64,000 bases of DNA. Source: Nocardia abscessus NBRC 100374. Lineage in GTDB: Bacteria; Actinomycetota; Actinomycetes; Mycobacteriales; Mycobacteriaceae. A model generated the notes under the pieces. That model saw nothing but the letters and a program-made list of their open reading frames with translations, did no database searches and was not told where the DNA came from. The stretch lies in contig NZ_BAFP01000039.1 in NCBI RefSeq assembly GCF_000308455.1, positions 120,740 to 184,739 of the forward strand, given 5' to 3'. Of the stretch, positions 11,875 to 18,447 are shown piece by piece. A program made the position numbers and the translations under genes. How positions within the stretch are numbered: the stretch's first letter is position 1; each line of letters begins with the position of its first letter.

Positions 11875-14424
11875 ATGTCGGAGGTGAACAGTGGTGGCGG
11901 CAATGGCCCCGCCGCGCCCGGTGAGTTCGTGGGAAGGCATGCCGAACTGCGGCAGATCGATGCCCTACTGAATTCGTCGAGCGCCCGGTTGATCACCTTG
12001 GTCGGGCCCGGCGGCATCGGCAAGACGACGCTGGCGGTCGAAGCCGTGCGGCGGTATCGCGGCGCGGCACGGCACGCGGTCTACTGGACCCGCCTGGCCC
12101 GGCTCGCGGCCGGCGTGGAGACCGGGGCGGTGGCCGAGGAGGTCCTGCTGTCCGTCGCGAAGAACGGCATCGCGGGCCGCTCCGCCTGGGACGGCTTGGT
12201 GGCGACCTTCACCGAGGGCGCCACCGACGACGAGACCCACCGGACCATCCTGGTGCTGGACAACTGCGAACACGTGCTGGGCGGCGTGGGCCCGCTCATC
12301 GTCGGCCTGCTCCAGGCGGTCCCCGGGTTGACCATCGTCGCGACCAGCCGGGAGCCGGTCGGCTGGATCGATGAGCATCTGGTGACCGTGCCGCCGCTGG
12401 CCAGCGTGCACGCCCTCGAACTGTTCCGGCGGCGAGCCGAGCGCACCGGCAGGCCGATTCCCGAGGACCCCGGGCAGCTCGCCATCGCCACGCGCATCTG
12501 CGGGCACGTGGACAACAATCCGCTGTTCATCCGTCTGGCCGCGGCGCGGCTGCTGCACCGGCCACCCGCGATCGTGTTGCGCGAGCTCTCCGGCGACCTC
12601 GACGATCGTCGCCTGCAGTGGACGCACGGCGCCCGAGGTGGCGTGGGGGAACGGCACCGCAGCGTGCGCGACGTGATCGCCTGGTCCTACGGTCTGTGCA
12701 CCGCGCCGGAACAACTGTTGCTGGACCGCTTGTCGGTGTTCGCCACCGGATGCGATGCCGACGACGACGAAACCCCTTCCGGCGGAGCCGAACTCGACGC
12801 GATCGTGACGGTCTGCGCGGACGCGGCGCTGCCCGCGGAGGAAATCGGCGGGCTGCTGGAGCGCCTGGTCGAACGCTCGCTGCTCTCGGCTCACATCACC
12901 GCGGCCACGGTCCGCTACTACCTGTTGGAGAGCGTCCGGGTGTTCGTGCGCGACCGCCTGGCCACGCGCGGCGACCACCTGGACCAGGCGCGCCTGCTCG
13001 CCCGGCACCGGCGGCACTACCGGGACCGGGTCGCCGCGGGCCCGGCTACCTGGTATGGCCCGCGCGAGCAGGAGTGGATCGCGTGGGCGCGGGCGGCCTG
13101 GGACAACATCCTCATCGCCGTGGAAACCAGTCTCGCCGATCCCGAGGAGGCCGTGGTCGGCCTGGAGACGGCCGCGACGCTGATGGCGTTGCGCGTGCCG
13201 TTCATCACCGGATCCAACCGCGCCATCACCAGCCTGACCGAACAGGCTCTGGAAGTCACCGCGCAGGTCGAGCCGCCGCCCACCCGGTTGCGGATCAACG
13301 CGACCGCGTTGGTGGGCTGGATCGCCATCTGGCAGGGCAGGCACGCTTACACCGCGCAATTGCTGGACGAATGCGCCGCGGAGTGCCTGACCGACCCGGT
13401 CCTGCGCCGCGGCTGGCGGGACACGACCGCGACCGACGTCGGCCTGCCCGCCGCGGTCGAGTTCACCTGGGGTCTGGAACTGCTGCTGATCCACCTCGAC
13501 CTGCGCGCGGTCGACGTGCTGGCCAGGGCGCGCCGGAAATTCGCGGCCTTGGGAGACCGGGCGGGAGAGCAGCGCAGTGAGCTGTTCGAGGCGCTCACCT
13601 ACGCGAACCTGGGCACCGCGGACGTCGCGCTGGGGGCCGCACGCAGGCATCTGGACCGGGCCGTCGCTTCCGACGCGGGCTGGGCGACCTCATGGGCGGA
13701 GCTGGCCTGGATGATCGCGGTGTCCCGGCACGGCGATCCGCGGGAGGCGGTGCGACTCGGGCATCCCACGCTGGAGCGGCTGCTGACCACGGGAGACACC
13801 TGGACGGCCGGCTGGGTCGCGCATTTCAGCATGATGGCGCTGACCTACCTGTTGACCGCCCGGATCGAAGCGGGTGACACCGACAGCGCCGAAGCACGCG
13901 CCGCCGCCACCGAGATCGCCTATCTGCAAGGCGGGATCGCGACGCTGCACCGCTCGATGGGCATCGTCGCCGACCGCGTGACGCTGGTGGCCCGCGGCAC
14001 CGCCCAGGCCGTCGCGGCGGTCACCGCGGTCATCGGCGCCGAAGCCCACGCCGCGGCGGTCCAACGCGGCGCCCGCCTGCGTCCCGAACGCGACGAACTG
14101 CAGTTGCTGCTGCTGGGCAGACTGCCTGCCGACCAGTTGCCGAGCCCCCGGCCGCAGGTCAGGTCGACGGCCTCGCGCTGGGACGAGTTGACGCCCGCCG
14201 AACGCGAGGTCGCCGTGCTGGCCGCGGCAGGCTGGGCCAACAGCGCCATCGCCGCGCGCAGGGGCAGTTCGATCCGGACGGTCGACGCTCAGGTCGCGTC
14301 GGTGCGCCGGAAGCTGATCGCGGCCACCAGGGCCGATATCAGCTGGCACGTCCCGGATCACCTCGGCGAGCGGATCCGGCTGGAGTCCGAGCGAAGGCCC
14401 GCGCGAACGCGAACACGCCCGTAA
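11875..14424 (+). CDS. STAND-type ATPase transcriptional regulator with C-terminal LuxR helix-turn-helix (copy 2)
   Basis: The 849-residue protein is a tandem paralogue of the preceding one, aligning along its whole length: GEFVGRHAEL, GPGGIGKTTL, LVLDNCEHVLG, ATSREPVGWIDE, and a C-terminal LTPAEREVAVLAAAGWANSA helix-turn-helix. I chose ATG 11875 because homology begins after it and GGTAGGTG lies just upstream. GTG 11845, ten codons earlier, is in frame and has a TAGGCT -10-like box nine bases before it. The pair arose by duplication and has diverged considerably. Function is presumably transcriptional activation by an unknown signal. A strong hairpin overlaps the stop codon. Confidence 0.85.
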   Translation: MSEVNSGGGNGPAAPGEFVGRHAELRQIDALLNSSSARLITLVGPGGIGKTTLAVEAVRRYRGAARHAVYWTRLARLAAGVETGAVAEEVLLSVAKNGIAGRSAWDGLVATFTEGATDDETHRTILVLDNCEHVLGGVGPLIVGLLQAVPGLTIVATSREPVGWIDEHLVTVPPLASVHALELFRRRAERTGRPIPEDPGQLAIATRICGHVDNNPLFIRLAAARLLHRPPAIVLRELSGDLDDRRLQWTHGARGGVGERHRSVRDVIAWSYGLCTAPEQLLLDRLSVFATGCDADDDETPSGGAELDAIVTVCADAALPAEEIGGLLERLVERSLLSAHITAATVRYYLLESVRVFVRDRLATRGDHLDQARLLARHRRHYRDRVAAGPATWYGPREQEWIAWARAAWDNILIAVETSLADPEEAVVGLETAATLMALRVPFITGSNRAITSLTEQALEVTAQVEPPPTRLRINATALVGWIAIWQGRHAYTAQLLDECAAECLTDPVLRRGWRDTTATDVGLPAAVEFTWGLELLLIHLDLRAVDVLARARRKFAALGDRAGEQRSELFEALTYANLGTADVALGAARRHLDRAVASDAGWATSWAELAWMIAVSRHGDPREAVRLGHPTLERLLTTGDTWTAGWVAHFSMMALTYLLTARIEAGDTDSAEARAAATEIAYLQGGIATLHRSMGIVADRVTLVARGTAQAVAAVTAVIGAEAHAAAVQRGARLRPERDELQLLLLGRLPADQLPSPRPQVRSTASRWDELTPAEREVAVLAAAGWANSAIAARRGSSIRTVDAQVASVRRKLIAATRADISWHVPDHLGERIRLESERRPARTRTRP

Positions 14425-14447
14425 CCGTCGAGACGGTCACGGGCGTG
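14414..14447. terminator. Terminator overlapping the end of the second STAND-LuxR gene
   Basis: CACGCCCGTAACCGTC pairs with GACGGTCACGGGCGTG around two bases, with one mismatch. The stem includes the stop codon of the plus-strand gene and lies 18 bp beyond the stop of the convergent minus-strand gene, so it can serve both. Confidence 0.8.
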
Positions 14448-14464
14448 CGATTGCGGTGGATCGG

Positions 14465-15007
14465 TCAGGTCAGGGAGCCGTCGTAGCACAAGCTCGCGGA
14501 CCGCCAGGACCGCTGCGGCCCGGTGCCGGGATCGAAGGCCCACTGGTCGATCGATCCCGCGGCTTTCCACCACACGGCGCCGCGTCCGTCCGAGACCACC
14601 TGGTAGACGTCCTCGGAGCCTTCGATGAGCTGGCTTCCGACGCAGTAGTCGTTGTATTCGGTGCCGTACTGGCGTGCGCCAGGGCTGAACAGGCCGGCGG
14701 GGTGGGCGTACGCGCCCGGGTTGGGCACGGTGCTGGCCTGCCGCACGGCGTGTCCGCGATGCCAGTAGGGAGCGCCGATTCCGTCGGTTCCGCAGGCGAA
14801 GGTCCAGCCCCCCGCGACGACCGTGGTGCCCTGGCCGTAGGCGCCACCGGCCCAGAGGCAGGCAGCGCCCTGAGCCTCGGCGGTGCCCGCGCCGAGGCTC
14901 AGGCCGCCCGCCGCCACCGCTGCCGCCGCCAGCAGGGTGAGCGTCCGTGCCGTGCCGCCGCGCTTGTGACACGCGGTCGTCCGGCGAAGCCTGTTGATCT
15001 TGATCAT
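14465..15007 (-). CDS. Small exported protein of unknown function
   Basis: The 180-residue protein has a long basic n-region and a clear Sec signal peptide (RTLTLLAAAAVAAGGLSLGAG, cleavage likely after GTAEA, near residue 46). The mature domain is rich in Trp, Tyr and Gly, with four cysteines that could form two disulphides (ACLW, FACGT, DYCVG, SLCYD). I do not recognise a family. It may be a secreted, compact, disulphide-bonded domain. Its neighbour at 15152 is another small exported protein, and dyad site 4 lies 60-80 bp upstream of the start, suggesting regulated expression. Confidence 0.7.
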   Translation of the reverse strand: MIKINRLRRTTACHKRGGTARTLTLLAAAAVAAGGLSLGAGTAEAQGAACLWAGGAYGQGTTVVAGGWTFACGTDGIGAPYWHRGHAVRQASTVPNPGAYAHPAGLFSPGARQYGTEYNDYCVGSQLIEGSEDVYQVVSDGRGAVWWKAAGSIDQWAFDPGTGPQRSWRSASLCYDGSLT

Positions 15008-15064
15008 GAGTTTCTCTTTCGTGCTATCCCGGCCGGAGTGGATTTCCGGGATGGTGATACTTCA

Positions 15065-15093
15065 AGTAATGTGCCGATAAGTAGCGGTACGAT
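15065..15093. promoter_or_regulatory. Dyad motif, site 4
   Basis: The palindrome GTGCCGATAAGTAGCGGTAC (15071-15090) matches the other sites. Read forward it is framed by AGTAAT and TACGAT at 17-bp spacing. Read backward, towards the gene at 15007, it is framed by CTGATC and CACATT. The forward hexamers look better, but the gene that makes sense is on the minus strand. Confidence 0.5.
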
Positions 15094-15151
15094 CAGTCCA
15101 GAGGGACGTCACGGAAGGTTTCGGGTGCGAGGGAGGGTGCTGGGCCTGTGG

Positions 15152-15526
15152 TTACTGGCACCAGCTGGCCTGCGGGCGGCAGACGGTGTAGCCGCTGCCG
15201 TCCGGGCGGGCCACGCGCGACCAGCTCGAGCCGTTGGAGTTGTCGCTCGTGACGGTGCCCGGTGCGGCCTGGCTCTGCCGCTGGCGGTAGTCGCGGATGG
15301 CCTGGTCGGCCTCCTCGGCATCCAGCCGATCGTTGTTGCGGTGGTGGTAGCCCATGGGGTCGATGTGCCGCCAGCCGCTGGTGTCGCCGGTGCCGTTGCG
15401 CGGGTTCGAGGGACCCGAGTGCGACTCCGCACCCGCGATCCCCGCGGCGCCCGCGGTCAGCACGCCGACGATCGCGGCACAGGTGAGCAGTCGCCGAGCG
15501 GCGTGGGGGGTGGTCTTGGCGGTCAT
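15152..15526 (-). CDS. Small exported protein, Gly/Asn/Ser-rich
   Basis: The 124-residue protein starts MTAKTTPHAARRL. It has a typical signal peptide (LLTCAAIVGVLTAGAAGIAGAES, cleavage near residue 31) and a hydrophilic mature part ending YTVCRPQASWCQ, with two cysteines near the C-terminus. I recognise no family. The ATG has a GGAG site six bases upstream and overlaps the stop of the gene before it (ATGA), so the two are probably translated together. The longer in-frame extension upstream lacks coding character and is rejected. Confidence 0.65.
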   Translation of the reverse strand: MTAKTTPHAARRLLTCAAIVGVLTAGAAGIAGAESHSGPSNPRNGTGDTSGWRHIDPMGYHHRNNDRLDAEEADQAIRDYRQRQSQAAPGTVTSDNSNGSSWSRVARPDGSGYTVCRPQASWCQ

Positions 15527-15897
15527 CGTAAGTCTCCGTTCGGAATTCGCGCTGTGCGTGGCGGCACGGTGCGCGAGGCGGCGGTGCGGCGAACGTCGGT
15601 GGTCGGAGTTGCCGCGCAAGGTGGGGGCGGAGGGATCGGGGCGGCATCCGTCGCGGGGGTGTCGTCCGCGGGGCGGTGTCGTTCGGCTCGGTCCCGGTCG
15701 TCGGGATGTGAGGAGCCCGGCCTGTCGTATCCGTGGCGGCCCGGGTCTGCGGGGCGCGGTGCCGCGACGGTCGCGTCGGGCCCGGCCAGCGCTTCGGTCG
15801 GCGCCGGGGTGTCCGGCGTGGCCGCAATCGCGCTCACGATCAGCGGGCGGACGAGCCAGGTCTGTGTCCGTCGCTGGTGCGGCGTGATGCCGGTCAT
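15523..15897 (-). CDS. Small Pro/Ala/Asp/Arg-rich protein, possibly exported
   Basis: This 124-residue product begins MTGITPHQRRTQTWLVRPLI, with a short hydrophobic stretch after paired arginines. The rest is a disordered chain rich in Pro, Ala, Arg and Asp (PADPGRHGYDRPGSSHPDD and similar). The stop codon overlaps the next start as ATGA, the main evidence that it is a real gene. Dyad site 5 lies 76 bp upstream. Function is unknown; it could be a cell-envelope or secreted linker-like protein. It may also be a spurious ORF, since low-complexity GC-rich frames are common here. Confidence 0.45.
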   Translation of the reverse strand: MTGITPHQRRTQTWLVRPLIVSAIAATPDTPAPTEALAGPDATVAAPRPADPGRHGYDRPGSSHPDDRDRAERHRPADDTPATDAAPIPPPPPCAATPTTDVRRTAASRTVPPRTARIPNGDLR

Positions 15898-15972
15898 CGT
15901 TCGCGTCCGTTCATCTCGCCACCTCGGGATCGCGGATCGGTCCGGTGTGGTCCGATCGGCGAGTCCCTATCT

Positions 15973-16001
15973 ATCGTGCCGTTGGATAACGTCACATTAA
16001 T
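15973..16001. promoter_or_regulatory. Dyad motif, site 5
   Basis: The dyad is GTGCCGTTGGATAACGTCAC (15976-15995). On the minus strand it separates ATTAAT from CACGAT by 17 bp, upstream of the gene at 15897. On the plus strand it is followed by CACATT. It is the least perfect of the five copies. Confidence 0.45.
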
Positions 16002-16186
16002 CGACGGGTCGATATCTTGTCGAGCGCTTTCTCACCCCTGGGAACAGTGGATGGTCTTCCGTCGCGGAGTCGACGTCGTGACCAGCGGTGACGCTCGCAA
16101 CTCACAAGGCGGGCAGCTGAAAACTTTTCGGGCGAACCGCTGCGGCCGGGAAGCGGCCCTGCGCATGGTGATTCGAACCTGAACGC

Positions 16187-16223
16187 GAAGAGGGCGCCCG
16201 CCGGGATGGCGGACGCCCTCTTC
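16187..16223. terminator. Strong hairpin, terminator-like
   Basis: GAAGAGGGCG-CCCGCC pairs with GGCGG-CGCCCTCTTC around a four-base loop with one internal mismatch, and TTCTCGG follows. The only upstream plus-strand candidate is the 43-codon ORF ending at 16182. Confidence 0.7.
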
Positions 16224-16280
16224 TTCTCGGATCGCCGCTACGGTCCTGGCCGGAACGGCTTATGTCGTTGTCGAACACCC

Positions 16281-16308
16281 GCACGCCTCTACCGCATGGC
16301 AGGCGTGC
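16281..16308 (-). terminator. Terminator of the histidine-rich membrane gene
   Basis: GCACGCCT (16281-16288) pairs with AGGCGTGC (16301-16308) around 12 bases, 13 bp past the stop of the minus-strand gene. Confidence 0.55.
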
Positions 16309-16320
16309 GAGACGGGTCGA

Positions 16321-17067
16321 TCAGGCTTCGGTGACCGCCGCGTAGGCGGGAGCCACCGGATCCTTGGCAGCGGTCGCGCGACTCGGCTTCGCGGCCGCGG
16401 GATCGCGGAACGGGGCCTCGATCACCGCGCGCTCGCGCCACAAGTAGTACAGCGCGGCGGCGAAGATGGTCGTGCCGATCACGTTCGCCAGGAAGTGCCA
16501 CCAGATGCGGTAGGTCGCCGCGCCGGCGCCGGGGTCGAGCAGGCCGAAGATGGTCGACAGGCCGATCGCCTCGGTGCCGAACGCGACCGTCAGGGTCAGC
16601 GCGAGATGCTCGAGTCCGTGGATGCCCTGCATCAGCACGCCCATGCGGCCCCACTTGCGTGCCTTGCTCTCCAAGGCGTGATGGGTGACCAGGGCGATGC
16701 CGACCAGTCCGGCGAGGAAGTGGAAGTTGCCCACCAGGTGCAGCAGTTCCATACCCAGCGCAGGCTTCATGTGGTCGACCTGACCGAAGCCGTTGGCCAA
16801 GCCGGTGCCCCACGGGGTCATCCACGCCGGTGAGTTCGGGTGCTGTATCCAGTACCCGACCTGGGCGACGTGCTCCTGGAAGTGGCCGACCTGGGCGATC
16901 ACGCCCAGCGCGATGACACCGAGCGCGGTGCGGAACATCCACGGCCGCAACGGTCTACGCAAGGCGACGACCAAGACGCCGACGGCGGCCCACATGACGA
17001 CCATCCAGGCCACCATCAGTATCGCGCCTAGGATTTCCAATCCGGTTGCTTCGGCTGCATGGTTCAT
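16321..17067 (-). CDS. Histidine-rich polytopic membrane protein of unknown function
   Basis: The 248-residue protein starts MNHAAEATGLE; longer in-frame starts lack coding character. About six hydrophobic segments are visible. It carries two H-x-x-E-H motifs, HFQEH (62-66) and HGLEH (150-154), plus ExxH (107-110), NFH (114-116), HH (129-130) and WWHF, all in or beside membrane helices. This pattern suggests a membrane-embedded metal or haem site, perhaps formed from two related halves. I do not recognise the family. A TetR gene lies 180 bp upstream on the same strand, and the gap contains an inverted repeat, so this gene is likely its target. Confidence 0.7.
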   Translation of the reverse strand: MNHAAEATGLEILGAILMVAWMVVMWAAVGVLVVALRRPLRPWMFRTALGVIALGVIAQVGHFQEHVAQVGYWIQHPNSPAWMTPWGTGLANGFGQVDHMKPALGMELLHLVGNFHFLAGLVGIALVTHHALESKARKWGRMGVLMQGIHGLEHLALTLTVAFGTEAIGLSTIFGLLDPGAGAATYRIWWHFLANVIGTTIFAAALYYLWRERAVIEAPFRDPAAAKPSRATAAKDPVAPAYAAVTEA

Positions 17068-17122
17068 GGGGAACCGCCCTTCTGCGCGCCCTCCGGCAAC
17101 GGCGACGGATGGGGGATCGTTA

Positions 17123-17148
17123 CGGAAACGCGTTGCACGCGTTGTCCG
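17123..17148 (-). promoter_or_regulatory. Inverted repeat upstream of the histidine-rich membrane gene
   Basis: On the minus strand, half-sites CGGACAACGCG and CGGAAACGCGTT face each other around TGC (17123-17148). It lies 56 bp before the membrane-protein start. It is a plausible operator for the adjacent TetR protein, though its own promoter region has no obvious second copy. Confidence 0.45.
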
Positions 17149-17246
17149 CAAGATACAAGGCGAGAGGGGAATTTGTCCGAAGGTTCCGAATATCCTGGGC
17201 TTTTCCCGATTCGGTGCGCGTCATACCCGAGGCGTATAGGAGGCGC

Positions 17247-17867
17247 TCACGCCGGTGCGAGGAACCCCTCGATGATGCGGCGGGCGCGGTCGGCGGCCTC
17301 CGGATCGCCGAGCCGCAGCGCGGTATTGGTCGCGCAGAGCACCGCATCGATCTGGAAGGCGGCCAGATCGGCATCCAGTTCGGCGATCTCGCCCGCGGTC
17401 GCCGCCGCGCGCAACTCTCGCGCCAGCAGCCGCACCCAGTCGCGCTGATCCCGGAACAGGGCATCGCGGACCGGCCCCGGCTTGCTGTCGTACTCGGCCA
17501 TGGTCGCGACACGGAAGCATCCACCCGCGAACAGCGGCGCCTCGGCGTAGACCATCCAGTGCTCGATCAGGACGCGCAGGCGCGCCACCCCGTGCGGCTC
17601 GGAGCGGGCCGGTTCCACCACCGCCGCAACGAACCGGTCGCGCGCGTGGTCCACTGCGGCCAGCTGCAGTGCTTCCTTCGTGCGGAAGAGTGTCTGGATC
17701 CCCGCCTTGCTCAACCCGGTGTCCGCGGCCAGCCTGCCGAAGCTGAGGCCCTCCAACCCGTCCAGCGAGGCGATGTCGACCGCTTGCCGCAGCACGGTGG
17801 CGCGAGTTCGCGCACCGCGCAGCAGCCGCTTGTCGGTGATCTCGGCAGTGTGCTGGCCACCTTCCAT
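17247..17867 (-). CDS. TetR-family regulator
   Basis: The 206-residue protein has the TetR N-terminal helix-turn-helix (GLEGLSFGRLAADTGLSKAG followed by IQTLFRTKEALQLAAVDH, about residues 37-75) and a helical ligand-binding C-terminus containing GGCFRVATMAEYD. It should be a ligand-responsive repressor. It reads towards the membrane gene downstream, with a 179-bp gap holding an inverted repeat. The ligand is unknown. The C-terminal pattern resembles TetR proteins that respond to electrophiles or quinones, but this is only an impression. Confidence 0.9.
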   Translation of the reverse strand: MEGGQHTAEITDKRLLRGARTRATVLRQAVDIASLDGLEGLSFGRLAADTGLSKAGIQTLFRTKEALQLAAVDHARDRFVAAVVEPARSEPHGVARLRVLIEHWMVYAEAPLFAGGCFRVATMAEYDSKPGPVRDALFRDQRDWVRLLARELRAAATAGEIAELDADLAAFQIDAVLCATNTALRLGDPEAADRARRIIEGFLAPA

Positions 17868-18033
17868 ACGGTCGATCGTACTTTCCAGCCCGCACTCGCG
17901 CCCGCCCGACGAGAGCGATGACTTTCCGAGCGGAGTGGGAGTGGCGTTCGCGGCACCCTAGGGTGCCTATGTCGACAACGCGATGTGTTCGATCCTGGAG
18001 GGACGAAAGACGTTCTTCCAGGAGGCTGACACG

Positions 18034-18447
18034 GTGATTTTGTGGATCGTTCTGGCCGGCTCGCTCGTCGGCGGTGGCATCTGGCTCACCCAGATGTGGC
18101 TCACTCGAACGGGGCGGAGCGCGCGACTGCTCGAGCGAGAGGAGACGAGTCGCGTCGTACGGGCCGGCACGCTGCCACGAGAGAACCGGAGTAGTTGGGT
18201 ACCCCGGTTGCAGGCATACCGGCGCGGGAACGTGGTCTGGGGAAGATGGGCGCTCGCCATCGCCGCGGTCTACACGGTGAACGCGATAACGCATCTGGTG
18301 GGCCATGATGACGGAAAGGCCGGCCTCTACTGCGGATCGACCGTGCTATTCCTGGCTCTGGCGTATTCGGCCAATGCTCAGGTGCGTGGCACCGACAAAC
18401 TCCTGCGCGGGCTCACGGCCGGTCCGCGGGCTCAGGCGTCCTGGTAG
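18034..18447 (+). CDS. Small membrane protein of unknown function
   Basis: I chose GTG 18034 because AGGAGG sits ten bases upstream; ATG 17983 is in frame but has no such signal. The 137-residue product has an N-terminal membrane anchor ([20 protein letters not shown]), a basic middle ([10 protein letters not shown]) and two further hydrophobic segments ([17 protein letters not shown] and [15 protein letters not shown]). No family is recognised. Its 3' end overlaps the convergent phosphoketolase gene by 16 bp, so read-through would give antisense RNA to it. Confidence 0.6.
   Translation: MILWIVLAGSLVGGGIWLTQMWLTRTGRSARLLEREETSRVVRAGTLPRENRSSWVPRLQAYRRGNVVWGRWALAIAAVYTVNAITHLVGHDDGKAGLYCGSTVLFLALAYSANAQVRGTDKLLRGLTAGPRAQASW

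Larger units (their letters stand above)
15898..16320. other. 423-bp gap between divergent minus-strand transcription units
   Basis: The gap holds dyad site 5 (15976-15995) and two hairpins (16187-16223, 16281-16308). A 43-codon plus-strand ORF (16051-16182, MVFRRGVDVVTSGD start, no clear ribosome-binding site) ends 5 bp before the first hairpin. A small transcript from site 5 to the hairpin is possible but unproven. Confidence 0.4.

Noticed and set aside
15527..15619. 31-codon extension of the exported protein at 15152
   Set aside because: It would place an Arg/His-rich sequence before a normal signal peptide, and the ATG at 15526 has a good ribosome-binding site.
16160..16200. GATTCGAACCT, resembling the reverse complement of a tRNA T-loop
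   Set aside because: The flanking bases do not form a five-pair T-stem, and no anticodon arm or acceptor stem can be drawn.
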